From NCBI RefSeq assembly GCF_904849725.1, contig NC_058524.1, forward strand, positions 511,484,263 to 511,548,262: DNA of 64,000 bases. Reading direction: 5' to 3'. This document shows positions 24,131 through 37,200 of the stretch, one piece after another (the first letter of the stretch is position 1; every line of letters starts with the position of its first letter). This stretch comes from Hordeum vulgare subsp. vulgare (Eukaryota; Streptophyta; Magnoliopsida; Poales; Poaceae). The notes beneath the pieces are model-generated. The model saw only the letters and a list, made by a program, of their open reading frames with translations, was not told the DNA's origin and did not search any database. The position numbers were made by a program, and so were the translations under genes.

Positions 24131-24599
24131 CACGTGAGTTGGTCGCTTGGGTCGAAGGCGATAGTGGTCTAGGACTAGTTGAGGGGGCGCATTGCTTCAG
24201 GCCTCAAGAGGGCGGCGTTCACCTCCCGGGCAAACTGCTTGAAGGCGTGGTTGGAGGCTAGGGTTTGGGCACCGCCCAGGATGGAGGCCACCGCCCTGAC
24301 CTCCTAGAAGCCCCGAACCCCGTCGTCCTGCCTGTCCTCATCCCTCCTCTGGGGTGGTAGAGGCAACGGGGGCAGACCGGCCTCCCGAGGGCGAGCCTCA
24401 CAAGGCTGACCGCGTCGTTGCCCCTCCTGAGGGTTGTCGCACCAACGGTCCTCCCGAGGCTGGCCACACCAGGGGTCCTCCTGAGGCTATTCACACCACC
24501 CATAACGTGACTCACGATCATCCCAGCAGCCCTCACTACGGCCTCCTCCGTGCGCGGGGCCTCTGTTGAACCGTCCGGGGCGCCTACTTAAGTGTTCGG
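24131..24599 (-). other. C gag-protease linker, decayed
   Basis: It lies between the gag knuckle and protease of C. Reading frames on the minus strand are rich in Arg, Gly and Pro (GGVNSLRRTPGVASLG) and interrupted. No domain was recognised; it is the expected linker of the gag-pol polyprotein. Confidence 0.5.
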
Positions 24600-25107
24600 C
24601 GTGGACTAGGCGGAGTTCTTGACATTCGGAGGTATCATGGTCACTCGTGCCATGGAAGATGCACGTTGGCCCCCTCCGGATGGGTGCTCTCCCCGTCGGA
24701 CATGCTTCGCCTCGGGCTCGGCGGCGAGCACCACCGGAGCCTTGCATTTCACCTCCTTGGCCTTGGCCTTCTTCTCCTCTGGGTCCACTTCCTCGGGCCT
24801 GAGGAGTGACAAGCGCCCTTCTTTAGCCTTAGCGCACTTGGTTGCTAAGTTGAACATCTCCAGTGCAGTGCTCATTTCATCGTTCATGGCGAGCTCCTCC
24901 TTCATCTTAAGGTCGGTGACTCCATCGAAGAAAGCTGAGATGACGGCTTCGTCTGACGCCTTGGGGATCTTGAGGCGCATGCCCATGAAGCATTGTATGA
25001 ACTTGTGCAGGGTCTATCCCTCCTGCTGCTTGACGTGTCGCACGTCGTTCACAGTAGGAGTGCGGTCGCGGGTGCCGTGGAAGTTGGCGATGAAGCGCTC
25101 GCGCACG
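24600..25107 (-). pseudogene. gag: C gag, middle and C-terminal part
   Basis: On the minus strand from the A border: RERFIANFHGTRDRTPTVND, a stop at about 25015, then the open part GMRLKIPKASDEAV to ELAMNDEMSTALEMF, the typical retrotransposon gag fold of Tat elements. A Lys/Glu-rich stretch and the knuckle CIFHGTSDHDTSEC (about 24625-24670, in another frame) follow. Removing A with one target duplication joins WDGL at 43830 to RERF here in frame, proving continuity with 43823-44511. Confidence 0.82.
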
Positions 25108-26630
25108 TGATACGTCCATTTTGCATCATGTTTTCATGTTGATATTTATCGCTTCTTGGGCTGTTATTTCACTTCACGGTACAATACTTATGCCTTTTCT
25201 CTCTTATTTTGCAAGGTTTACATGAAGAGGGAGAATACCGGCAGCTGGAATTCTGGCCTGAAAGAGGAGCAAAGTTGAGATACCTATTTTGTGCAACTCC
25301 AAACGCCGTAAAATCAACGAGGATTTTTTTCCGGATTTATAAAGAAATACTGGGCTGAAGAAGCGCCAGAGGGGCACCAGCAGGTGGCCACAAGCCTGCA
25401 CGGCGCGACCACCCCTCAGGCCACACCAAGGGGGCTTGTGGGCAGCCTGCTGGCCCACTGGCCCCCCTCTTCTGCTATATGAAGGGTTTCGTCCAGAAAA
25501 AAAATCAAGGAGGAGCTTTTTCGTGGATTTGCCGCCGCCACGAGGCGGAACTTGAGCAGAACCAATCTAGAGCTCCGGCAGGACGATCCTGTCGGGGAAA
25601 CTTCCCTCCCGGAGGGGGAAATCGTTGCCATCATCATCACCAACACTCCTCTCATCGGAGGTGACTCGTCACCATCAACATCTTCATCAGCACCATCTCA
25701 TCTCCAAACCCTATTTCATCTCTTCTAACCAATCTCCGTCTCGCGACTCCGATTGGTACTTTTAAGGTTGCCAGTAGTGTTGATTACTCTTTGTAGTTGA
25801 TGCTAGTTGGATTACTTGGTGGAAGAGTTTATGTTCAGACCTTGATGCTAATAATTATCTCTCTGGTCATGAATATGATTATGCTTTGTGAGTAGTAACT
25901 TTTGTTCCTGAGGACATGGGATAAGTCATGCTAATAGTAGTCATGTGAATTTGGTATTCGTTCGGTAATTTGATGTGTTGTGTGTTGTTTTTCCTTTAGT
26001 GGTGTTATGTGAACGTCGACTACATAACACTTAACCATTATTTGGGCCTAGAGGAAGGCATTGGGAAGTAGTAAGCATATGATGGGTTGCTAGAGTGACA
26101 GAAGCTTAAACCCTAGTTTATGCGTTACTCCGTAAGGGGCTGATTTGGATCCACTAGTTTAATGATATGGTTAGACTTTGTCTTAATTCTTCTTTCGTAG
26201 TTGCGGATGCTTGCGAGAGGGGTTAATCATAAGTGGGATGCTTGTCCAAGTAAGGGCAGTACCCAAGCGTCGGTCCACCGACATATCAAACTATCAAAGT
26301 AACGAAAGCAAATCATATGAACATGATGACACTAGCATGACAGAAATTCCCGTGTGTCCTGGGGAGCGCTTTTCCTCCTATAAGACTTTGTCCAAGCTTG
26401 TCCCTTGCTAGATAAGGGATTGGGCCACTTTGCTGCACCATTGCTACTTTTGTTACTTGTTGCTCGCTACGAATCATCTCACCACACAATCACTTGTTAC
26501 CGATAATTTCAATGCTTGCAGATATTTCCTTGCTGAAAACCACTTGTCAGATCCTTCTGCTCCTCGTTGGGTTCGACACTCTTACTTATCAAAAGGACTA
26601 TGATTGATCCCCTATACTTGTGGATCATCA
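25108..26630 (+). repeat. A 5' LTR
   Basis: TGATACGTCCATTTTGCATC to CTTGTGGATCATCA. It contains an imperfect inverted repeat (CAGCAGGTGGCCACAAGCC at 25378 against GGCTTGTGGGCAGCCTGCTG ending about 25451) and a TATA-like TATATGAA at 25476-25483. Co-linear with the 3' LTR and with the LTR of P. Confidence 0.92.
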
Positions 26631-26641
26631 AGAATCTTTTC

Positions 26642-26659
26642 TGGCACCGTTGTCGGGGA
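26642..26659 (+). promoter_or_regulatory. A primer-binding site (tRNA-Asp), two mismatches
   Basis: TGGCACCGTTGTCGGGGA, 11 bp after the LTR. Compared with the PBS of D, B and P (TGGCGCCGTTGCCGGGGA) two CpG-type positions have changed (G to A, C to T), consistent with methylation decay after insertion. Confidence 0.85.
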
Positions 26660-26736
26660 GTGAAGCGCCTTTGGTAAGTGGAACTTGGTAAGGAAACGTT
26701 CATATAGTGTGCTGAAATTTATTGTCACTTGTCACT

Positions 26737-27706
26737 ATGGAAACTAATCCTTTGAGGGGCTTGTTCGGGGTATCTTCACCTCGAACGGAAGCATGAAGAG
26801 ATGCTCCTCAACCTGCTACACCTACTGAAAATGTTTGCTTTGAATTTCCTTCGGGTATGCTTGAGAAACTGTTGGCTAATCCTTTTACAGGAGATGGAAC
26901 ATCACATCCAGACTTGCATCTAATCTGTAGATGAAGTTTGTGGTTTATTTAAGCTTGCAGGTTTGCCCGAGGATGAGGTCAAGGAGAAGGTCTTTCCTTT
27001 ATCTTTGAAGGATAAGGCGTTGACATGGTTTAGGCTATGTGATGATACTAGATCATGGGACTACAATCGGTTGAAATTGGAATTTCATCAAAAAATTTAT
27101 CCTATGCATTTAGTACATCGTGATCGGAATTATATTTATAATTTTTGGCCTCGTGACAGATAAAGCATGGCTCAAGCTTGGGGGAGGCTTAAATCAATGC
27201 TATATTAATGCCCCAATCATGAGCTCTCGAGAGAAATTATCATTCAAAACTTTTATGCTCGGCTTTCTCATGATGATCGCACCATGCCTGACACTTCTTG
27301 TACCGGTTCTTTTATGAAGAGAGATATTGACTTCAAATGGAATTTATTGGAGAGAATTAAATGAAACTCTGAAGATTGGGAGCTTGAAGAACGTAAGTAG
27401 TCACGTATGAATTTCACGTTTGATTGCGTTAAATCCTTTGTTGAGACAAATACTTTTTGTGACTTTAGCGCTAAGTATGGACTTGACTCTGAGATAGTAG
27501 CTTCATTGTGTGAATCATTGGCTGCTCATATTGATCCCCCCAAAGAGAAGTGGTTTAAATAGCATCCTCCTTTAGAAGTCAATGTAGTTAAACCCAATCT
27601 AGTTGAAGAGAAAGTCATTGCCTATAATGATCCTATTGTTCCCACTGCTTACATTGAGAAACCACCTTTCCCTGTTAGGATAAAGGATCATTCTAAAGCT
27701 TCAACT
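26737..27706 (+). pseudogene. gag: A gag (broken)
   Basis: ATG at 26737 (METNPLRGLFG), matching MDTNPLRGLFG in P. A 2-base loss near 26925 shifts the frame; TAA at about 27162 (after WPRDR), TGA/TAG codons near 27361, 27398 and 27561 also break it. Segments such as LAGLPEDEVKEKVFPLSLKD (26955-27015) and YNFWPRDR (about 27140-27160) identify it. The family protein is the particle-forming gag. This copy has more lesions than P. Confidence 0.82.
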
Positions 27707-28926
27707 GTGATACGTAGAGGCTATATTAAAACACCTACACCCCCTGAGCAAATTAGAGCTGAACCTAGCATTGCTATCATCAAAGATCTTCTGTCCGATG
27801 ATGTTGAGGGACATAATATTCACTTCGGTGAAGATGCTGCTAGAATTGCTAAACCTCACGCTAGAGACAAACATGGGCATGTTGTTGGCATGCATGTTGT
27901 TTCTGTTAAGATAGGAGATCATTGTTATCATGGTTTATGTGATGTGGGTGCTAGTGTTAGTGCAATACCTCAATCCTTATATGATGAAATCAAAGACGAG
28001 ATTGCACCTATTGAGATAGAGCCTATTGATGTCACTATTAAGCTTGCCAATAGAGATACTATCTGCCCTGTGGGAATTGTTAGGGATGTTGAAGTCTTGT
28101 GTGGTAAAACGAAGTATCCTGCTGATTTCCTCGTTCTTGCTACCGCACAAGACAGCCTTTGTCCCATCATATTTGGCAGACCCTTCCTCAATACTGTCAA
28201 TGCTCATATTGATTGTGAGAAGCAAAATGTCACTGTTGGCTTCGAAGGTGTGTCACATGAGTTCAATTTCTGTAAGTTTGGTAGACAACCTCATGAAAAG
28301 GAGTTGCCTAGTAGGGATGAAACTATTGCCTTAGCCTCTATTGTTGTGCCTCCTACTGATCCCTTAGAGCAATACTTGCTTGAGCATGAAAATGATATGC
28401 ATATGGATGAAAGGGATGAGATAGATAGAGTTGTCTTAGAACAATATCCTATCCTTCAGAATAACTTGCATGTTGAACTGCTTGGGGATCCACCCCCACC
28501 AAAGGGTGATCCTATGTTCGAGCTTAAACAGTTGCCTGATACTCTTAAGTATGCTTATCTTGATGAAAAAGAGATATATCCTGTTATTATTAGTGCTAGC
28601 CTCTTAGAGCATGAAGAAACTAAGTTACTAAAAACTCTCAGGAAGCACCGTGCTGCTATTGGATATACTCTTGATGATCTTAAGGGCATTAGTCCTACTC
28701 TATGCCATCACAAGATTAAAACTGATCCTGACTTCAAACCAGTTGCTGATCATCAAAGGAGATTGAATCCTAAGATGAAAGAAGTAGTGAGAAAAGAAAT
28801 ACTAAAGCTCCTGGAAGCATGTATCATTTATCCTGTTGCTCATAGTGATTGGGTGAGTCCGGTGCATTGCGACCCTAAGAACGGAGGCATTACCGTTGTC
28901 CCTAATGATAAGGATGAATTGATCCC
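27707..28926 (+). pseudogene. pol: A aspartic protease and start of RT
   Basis: An open frame of about 400 codons. The protease has CDVGASVSAIPQSLYDEI at about 27940-27995 and IIFGRPFLNTVNAHID at about 28168-28215. A linker (LEQYLLEHENDMHMDERDE) and the RT N-terminus (AVADHQRRLNPKMKEVVRKE-like at about 28740-28800, YPVAHSDWVSPVHC at 28830) follow. The frame runs into the B LTR at 28927. The conserved start of RT shows that A is, or was, a full pol element. It lacks a start codon of its own, being part of gag-pol. Confidence 0.88.
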
Positions 28927-30573
28927 TGCTACTGCAACAAAAGACCTTCCAACGGCGCCAGAAGCGTGCTGACGGGAGACTGTTCATGTCTTGATACTCC
29001 TCAGCAACGGCACCAGGAATCCTTCTGCTACGGCTACGCCTTAAGGGACTTCCTAGGCAAATATGCAAAGGATTTCCCCCGTGGCCTTGGAGCCTTGTTG
29101 GTGTTCCCTCGAAGTGGAAAGGGTGATGTAGCGCAGCGGTGGTAAGTATTTCCCTCAGTTTGAGAACCAAGGTATCGATCCAGTGAAGGAGTATCTCAAG
29201 TGCCTGCACAAACACAAAAAGCTTGCTCCCAACGCTATGAAGGGGTTGTCAATCCCTTATAGATTGTTCGCCAAGTAAGAACTGAAAGCAACAAAGTAAC
29301 AAAGCAAAGTAAAAGCAAAAGTGGAAACGATAGGTGTGAATAGACCCGGGGGCCGTAGTGTTTACTAGTGGCTTCTCTCATGAAAGCAAGTAGACGGTGG
29401 GTGAACAAATTACTGTCGAGCAATTGATAGAAGCGCGCAAAGTCGTGACGTCATCTATGGAAATGATTATATCTATAGGCATCACGTCCAAAACAAGTAG
29501 ATCGATACTTTCTGCATCTACTACTATTACTCCACACGTCGACCGCTATCCAGCATGCATCTAGTGTATTAAGTCCAAAAGAACAGAGTAACGCCTTAAG
29601 CAAGATGACATGATGTAGATGGACAATCTCATATCTACGACAAAGCCCACCTTGTTACCCTTGATGGCAACTACACGATGTGTGCCTTGCTGCCCCTACT
29701 ATCACTGGGAAAGGTCACCACACGGTAAGAACCCAAAACCAAGCACTTCTCCCATTGCAAAAATCATAGATCTAGTTGGCCAAACAAAACCCAAGACTCG
29801 GAGAGACTTACAAGGATATCAAATCATGCATATAAGAAATCAGCAAAGACTCAAATATATATCATAGATAATCTAATCACAAATCCACAATTCATCGGAT
29901 ATCAACGAACACACCGCCAAAGAGGATTACATCGGATAGATCTCCATGAAGATCATGGAGAACTTTGTATTGAAGATCCAAGAGAGAGAAGAAGCCATCT
30001 AGCTAGTAACTACGGACCCGTAGGTCTGAAGTGAACTACTCACAAGTCATTGGAGGGGCGATGATGTTGATGTAGAAGCCCTCCAACTCCAAAGTCCCCT
30101 CCGGCAGGGCACCGGGAAGGGTCTCCAGATGAGATCTCGCGGAAACGGAAGCTTGCGACGGCGGAAAAGTGTTTTCGAGGATTCCCTGATTTTTTTCTGT
30201 ATTTTAGGGAATATATAGGCGAAGGAGCTAGGTCAGGGGGGCGCCAGGGAGGCCACAATCCTGCTGGCCGCCGCCCCCATGGCGGCGGCTAGGGGGCTTG
30301 TGGGCCCCTTGTAGCCCTCCTGGCTTGGCCCTCAAGCCCCCTGATCTTCTTCCAGTCGGGAAAATTTTATTTTTGGGATTTTATTCCGTTTGGACTCCGT
30401 TCCAAAATCAGATCTGAAAAGAGCCAAAAACACAGAAAAAATAGGAACTGGCACTTGGCACTGAATTAATAAGTTAGTCCCAAAGAAGATATAAAAGGTA
30501 CATAAAACATCCAAAGATGACAAGATAACAACATCAAACCATCAAAAATTATAGATACGTTTGAGACGTATCA
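28927..30573 (-). repeat. B 3' LTR
   Basis: On the minus strand TGATACGTCTCAAACGTATC to GTTGCAGTAGCA, 1647 bp. TATA box at 30210-30217 (minus). Two PBS-like words lie inside its 3' end: ccaacggcgcca at 28949-28960 and cagcaacggcacca ending at 29015. Confidence 0.9.
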
Positions 30574-33332
30574 AGCATCCCCAAGCTTAACTCCTGCTCG
30601 TCCTCGAGTAGGGAAGTGATAAAGAATGAATTTTTGATGCTTTCATGCTACCTAGCATAGATGTCCTTTGTAACTCCTCTTATGTGACGTGAATGTTCAG
30701 ATCCATTAGATTCAAAACAATAGTTTGCTATTGACATAGAAACAATAATAATTCAAGCAAACTAGCAAGGTAATCATGAACTTTCAAAATAACAATGCCA
30801 AAAGAAAGTTATCCCTACAAAAGCATATAGTCTGGCTATTCTCTATCATCATTGCACAACAAATTTAAATCATGCACAACCCCGGTATTGGGCAAGTAAT
30901 TGTTTCACACATTTACTTTCTCAAACCTTTTCAACTCTCACGCAATACATGAGCGTGAGCCATGGTTTTAGCACTATAAGTGGTGTGGAGTGTGGTGGAG
31001 GTTGCAAGACAAAATAAGGAGAAGATGATCACATTAACTAGGCATATCAATGAGCTGTGGAGATGCTCATCAATAGATATCAATGTGAATGAGTAGGGAT
31101 TGCCATACAAATGATGCACTAGAGCTAAGAGTATGTGAAAGCTCTTAAAGAAAACTAGTGGGTGTGCATCCAACTTGCTTGCTCACGAAGACCTAAGGCA
31201 ATTTTGAGGAAGCCTATCATTGGAATATACAAGCCAAGTTATATAATGAAAATTTCCCACTAGCTATATGGTGGTGACAAAACGAGATACTCTCAATCAT
31301 GTAGATCATGGTGCTTAATATGCACAAGTGTGGAAAGGTGGTAACATTGTCCCTTCTCTCTTTTTCTCTCATCATTTTTTTTGGTGGGCTCATTGGCCTC
31401 TTTTTTTTGGTGGGCATCTTGGCCTCTTTTATTTCCTCACATGGGACAATGCTCCATCGATGATGATCATCACACTTTCAACTCAAAACTTAGAGCAACG
31501 ATGATTCTATATGGAATGCCTTCGGTAGTGTACCGTGACAATGATCTAGCAAGGCATAGACATTAATGGAAATATCATGCTAGCTATCTTACGATCATGC
31601 AATGGCAATGTAGAAGTGGTGGCACATGTCATGGTGGTAGTTGCATGGCAATATATCTCGGAATGACTTTGAAAAAGCCATAGTAGGTAGGTATGGTGGC
31701 TGTTTTGAGGGAGGCTAATGGTGGGTTTTGTGCACCGGCGAAAGTTGCACGACACTAAGAAGATAGTGATGGTGGAAGGTGAAAGTGCATTTAAACCATG
31801 GACTCAACATTAGTCATGAAGAACTCATATACTTGTTGCAAAAGTTTTGTTAGTAATCAAAACAAAGCATTCAACGCATACTCCTAGGGGAAGGGTTGGT
31901 AGGTATAAACCATCGCGCGATCCCGACCGCCACACAAAGGATGACAATCAAAAGACCAATCATGCTCAGACTTCATCACATAGTGGTTCACCATACGTGC
32001 ATGCTACGGGAATCACTAACTTCAACACAAGTATTTCTAGATCCACAACACCTTATTAGCATAACTTCAATATTACCACAACCACAACTCAAAACTAGTT
32101 GAGATGGATCAAACTTCTATAACTATTCAATGCACATGAAGGTGGAAGTTTTCGTATCCCTTTGGATAACTACCCCTTTTGAGACTACTTTCAAAGCATA
32201 GATCAACTACCAAGCCACGCACCGCTGTGCTCTAAAAGATATAAGTGACGCACATAGAGCAAAAGTATCTAGCCCAAAAGATATAAGTGAAGCACATGTG
32301 AGCTGAATTGTCTACCAGAGGATATAAGTGAAGCTCGACAAAATCACGGTGAGTGCATGTCTCTCTCTCTAGGTGTGCGGCAAGGATGATTGTGACACAA
32401 CAAAAATAAAAGACTCTTACGATACAAGACGCTCCAAGCAAAAACACATAATATGTGGTGAATAAAAATATAGCCCCAAGTAACGTTACCGATGGATTGA
32501 AAACGAGAGAGGGGATGCCTTCCCGGGGCATCCCCAAGCTTAGGCTTTTACGGCATCCTTGAATCTCTTGGGGTGCCTTGGGCATCCCCAAGCTTGAGCT
32601 CTTGCCACTCTTTATCTCTTTGTCCATAAGAACTTCACCCAAAACTTGAAAACTTCACAACACGAAACTTAAATAGAAACTCGTGATAACATTAGTATAA
32701 GAAAGCAAACCACCACTTCCTTAGGTACTGTAGCAAACTTAAATTCTACTTATGCTGATGTTGGGTTACTGTATTTTCAATCTTCCATGGCTAATACCCC
32801 CCGATACTATCCATAGTTTCATCAAAATAAGCAACCAACACAACAAAAAACAGAATATGTTAACAGCAGACCAGTCTGTAGCAATCTGTATATCTCGTAT
32901 ACTTCTGGTACTTCAAAAATTCTGAAACATTACGACAGTCTGAAGAATTTGTGTAGAAATCAGAAGCAAGAAGAATCAACTCAAAAGCTCTTACATAAAA
33001 AATGAAAATTATTTTCGTGAGCAGAAAGTTTCTGTCTTTTCCACCATGACCAAACGATCATCCCCAAGACTAATCATAACGATTTTGCTTGGCACAAACG
33101 CAAAAAGAAACACAAAAAACACAATCATAACTGAATTATGAAAGTGTGGAAAACACAAAACAGAAAGAAAAAGGATAGATTCGTTGGGTTGCCTCCCAAC
33201 AAGCGCTATTGTTTAACGCCCTTAGCTAGGCAAAAGGTGATGGAATCACGTATAGTCATCTTTGGTGCTCAAACCATAAGTAGCCCTCATCATAGATTCA
33301 TAAGGTAATCTTATTTTCTTTCTAGGAAAGTG
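30574..33332 (-). other. B 3' non-coding region
   Basis: Co-linear with D 19384-22127 in reverse. The PPT lies at 30574-30590 (agcatccccaagcttaa). Hairpin GGGGATGCC/GGCATCCCC at 32511-32535 and a weaker one near 32570-32590, each next to an AAGCTT motif. The conserved cgcttgttgggaggcaaccc block is at about 33187-33210 (reverse). It carries the unoccupied site corresponding to the MITE insertion at 31228. No gene. Confidence 0.7.
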
Positions 33333-35320
33333 CTATGTGCCCTTATTTAAAGGAAATTGAAATCTAATATTCCCTTCCTTCATATCGATGATAGCACCAA
33401 TAGTCCTTAGGAAAGGTCTACCAAGAATAATGGGACATGAAGGATTGCAATCTATGTCAAGTATAATGAAATCCACGGGTACATAGTTCTTATTTGCAAC
33501 AATAAGAACATCATCGATCCTTCCCATGGGTTTCTTGACAGTAGAATCCGCAAGATGCAAATTAAGAGAACACTCTCCAATCTCATGAAAACTAAGAATA
33601 TCACATAAAGACTTTGGAATCGCGGAAACACTAGCACCCAAATCATACAAAGCATTGCACTCCTAGTTTTTGATCTTGATTTTGATAGTAGGTTCCCACT
33701 CATCATGAAGTTTTCTAGGTATAGAGACTTCTAATTCAAGCTTCTCTTCAAGAGATTTCATCATAGCATCTACGATATGCGCGGTAAAGGCTTTGCTTTG
33801 GCTATAAGCATGTGGAGAGTTTGCAATGGATTGCATCAAAGAAATGCATTCAAACAAGGAGCAATTATCATAATTGAATTCCTTGAAATCCAAAGTGGGA
33901 GTTTCATTACTACCCAAAATTTTGATTTCTTCTAATACACTCTCCACACCTTTATCATCAAGATGGGTGGACTCCGAATCATTGGGGCGTTTTTCAACCA
34001 AAGTGGATTCATATCCAGCCCCTTCATCAATAGGTTTGACAAGCGAAAACTAAGATTCAAGAGGAGACACACCAAGCACTTTAAGATCTTCGTGATTTGC
34101 ATCACTAGAATGCACCCCTTTAAACCATTCATGCCTGGCGCGAATTTGGGCGGTTCTTTCTTTGCTCTCATTCATGGAGACACGCATAGATTTCAAAGTT
34201 TCATCCAAGTTGACCTTGGGAGGAGCGCATCTAACTTTCAAAGCATCAATATCACAAGACATCCTATCAACGCTCTTAGCCAAATCGTCTATCTTGAGTA
34301 GTTTTTCCTCTATGAACGCATTGAAAATCTTTTGAGAGTTGATGAACTCTTTGATATTACTCTCTAAATCAGAGGGTAATTTGTTGTGATTTCCATAAGT
34401 GTTGTTGTAGGAATTTCCATAGTTGTTAGAGGAGTTACTAGGAAAATGCCTAGGAACATAGTTTCCTCTAAAAGCATTGTTGTTGCCAAAATTGTTCCTA
34501 CCAACAAAATTCACGTCCAAACTAGCGTTGCTACTCTCAATCAAAGAAGATAGTGGCATGTCATTAGGATCTAAAGGAGCGTTTCTACTAGCAACCAAAT
34601 TCATCAACTCGTCCATCTTAGCACTAAGCGAATTAATTTCTTCTATAGCGTGTACCTTTTTGCTAGGAGGCGACCTTTCAGTGTGCCACTTAGAGTAGTT
34701 GGTCATAATATTGTCTAGGAGTTTTGTAGCGTCTCCTAACGTGATTTCCATGAACGTTCCACCTGAGGCGGAGTCCAATATATTGCGAGAAGCGAAATTC
34801 AAGCCAGTGTAAAAGATTTGTATAATCATCCACAAACTCAAGCCATGAGCGGGACAATTTCTAATCATAAGCTTCATCCTCTCCCAAGATTGTGCAACGT
34901 GTTCATGATGAAGTTGCTTGAAATTCATGATATCGTTACGTAAGGAGATGATCTTAGCCGGCAGAAAATCTTGGATATGTAAGCATCTTTGCACTTATCC
35001 CAAGAATCGATACTATTTTTAGGCAAAGAAGAAAACCAAGTTTTTGCGCGATCTCGCAACGAGAAAGGAGAAAGCTTCAACTTAATCACGTCATTATCCA
35101 CATCTCTTTTGTTTTGCATATCACAAAGCTCAATGAAGGTATTGAGATGGGATGCAACATCTTCACTAGGAAGGCCAGAGAATTGCTCTTTCATAACAAG
35201 ATTCAGCAAAGCTGCGTTGATTTCGTACGATTCCGCACTAGTGGCGGGAGCAATCGGAGTACTAATAAAATCATTATTATTGGTACTCGAGAAGTCGCAA
35301 AGTTTGGTGTTTTCAGCCAT
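33333..35320 (-). pseudogene. gag: B gag and aspartic protease (few lesions)
   Basis: ATG at 35320 (MAENTKLCDFSSTNNNDF). Open to about 34945, then a frame change near 34960, open 34994-34053 (RDNWT-like gag middle, Asn-rich NNYGNSYNNTYGNHN), TAG at 34050, open again through FNYDNCSLFECISLMQ, TAG at 33663 before the protease, then DLGASVSAIPKSLCD (about 33595-33640) and ILGRPFLRTIG (about 33405-33435), ending at 33333. Only three clear lesions make this the best preserved gag-protease of the D/F/B family. No RT, RNase H or integrase follows. Confidence 0.87.
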
Positions 35321-35530
35321 GATGACTTCAACAAACAAACAAGCACACAAGCAAGCAAGAAAACCAGCAAAGGAAAACGGCAAAAAGGCAAATGGAAAAA
35401 GAAAAAGGCAAAGGAGAAAGGCAAATGAAAACGGCAAATGTGAAGTGGGGGAGAAGAAAACGAGAGGCAACTGGCAAAAAAGTAAATGCAAGAGATGAGT
35501 TTGTGAGACCTACTTGGATAAATCTCTCCT

Positions 35531-35548
35531 TCCCCGGCAACGGCGCCA
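35531..35548 (-). promoter_or_regulatory. B primer-binding site (tRNA-Asp)
   Basis: The reverse complement reads TGGCGCCGTTGCCGGGGA, ten bases from the LTR end at 35559. It is identical to the PBS of D and P. Confidence 0.88.
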
Positions 35549-35558
35549 GAAATACTTC

Positions 35559-37200
35559 TGCTACTGCAACAAAAGACCTTCCAACGGCGCCAGGAACGTG
35601 CTGACGGGTGACTGTTCTTGTCTTGATACTCCTCAGCAACGGCACCAGGAATCCTTCTGCTACGGCTACGCCTTAAGGGACTTCCTAGGCAAATATGCAA
35701 AGGATTTCCCCCGTGGCCTTGGAGCCTTGCGTTGGTGTTCCCTCGAAGCGGAAAGGGTGATGTAGCGCAGTGGTGGTAAGTATTTCCCTCTGTTTGAGAA
35801 CCAAGGTATCGATCCAGTGAAGGAGTATCTCAAGTGCATGCACAAACACAAAAAGCTTGCTCCCAACGCTATGAAGGGGTTGTCAATCCCTTATAGATTG
35901 TTCACCAAGTGAGAACTGAAAGCAACAAAGTAAAAAAGCAAAGTAAAAGCAAAAGTGGAAACGATAGGTGTGAATAGACCCGGGGGCCGTAGTGTTTACT
36001 AGTGGCTTCTCTCATGAAAGCAAGTAGACGGTGGGTGAACAAATTACTGTCGAGCAATTGATAGAACCGCGCAAAGTCGTGACGTCATATATGGCAATGA
36101 TTATATCTATAGGCATCACGTCCAAAACAAGTAGACCGATACTTTATGCATCTACTACTATTACTCCACACGTCGACCGCTATCCAGCATGCATCTAGTG
36201 TATTATGTCCAAAAGAACAGAGTAACGCCTTAAGCAAGATGACATGATGTAGATGGACAATCTCATATCTACGACAAAGCCCACCTTGTTACCCTTGATG
36301 GCAACTACACGATGTGTGCCTTGCTGCCCCTACTGTCACTCAGAAAGGTCACCACATGGTAAGAACCCAAAACCAAGCACTTCTCCCATTGCAAGAATCA
36401 TAGATCAAGTTGGCCAAACAAAACCCAAGACTCAGAGAGACTTACAAGGATATCAAATCATGCATATAAGAAATCAACAAAGACTCGAATATATATCATA
36501 GATAATCTGATCACAAATCCACAATTCATCGGATCTCGACAAACACACCGCCAAAGAGGATTACATCGGATAGATCTCCATGAAGATCATGGAGAAGTTT
36601 GTATTGAAGATCCAAGATGGAGAAGAAGCCATCTAGCTACTAACTACGAACCAGTAGGTCTGAAGTGAACTACTCACGAGTCATTGGAGGGGCGATGATG
36701 TTGATGTAGAAGCCCTCCAACTCCAAAGTCCCCTCCGGCAGGGCACCGGGAAGGGTCTCCACATGAGATCTCGCGGAAACGGAAGTTTGCTGCGGCAGAA
36801 AAGTGTTTTCGAGGATTCCCTGGTTTTTTCTGTATTTTAGGGAATATATAGGCGAAGGAGCTAGGTTAGGGGGGCGCCAGGGAGGCCACAAGCCTGCTGC
36901 CCCCCCTGGTGGTGGCTAGGGGGCTTGTGGGCCCCGTGTAACCCTCCTGCCTTGGCCCTCAAGCCCCGTGATCTTCTTCCAGTCGGGGAAATTTTATTTT
37001 GGGGATTTTATTCCGTTTGTACTCCGTTCCAAAATCAGATCTCAAAAGAGCGAAAAACACAGAAAAAACAGGAACTGGCACTTGGCACTGAATTAATAAG
37101 TTAGTCCCAAAAAAGATATAAAAGGTACATAAAACATCCAAAGATGACAAGATAACATCATGAAACCATCAAAAATTATAGATACATTTGAGACGTATCA
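35559..37200 (-). repeat. B middle LTR (5' LTR of complete unit, 3' LTR of partial unit)
   Basis: 1642 bp, nearly identical to 28927-30573. TATA at 36843-36850 (minus). Fossil PBS words at 35581-35592 and 35631-35647; the latter is followed by atccttctgctac, copying the true PBS-to-LTR junction (atacttctgctac). Confidence 0.9.

Noticed and set aside
35531..35548. tRNA-Asp gene (ccccggcaacggcgcca)
   Set aside because: Only the 3' 18 bases are present, at LTR borders; it is the primer-binding site, with no cloverleaf upstream.
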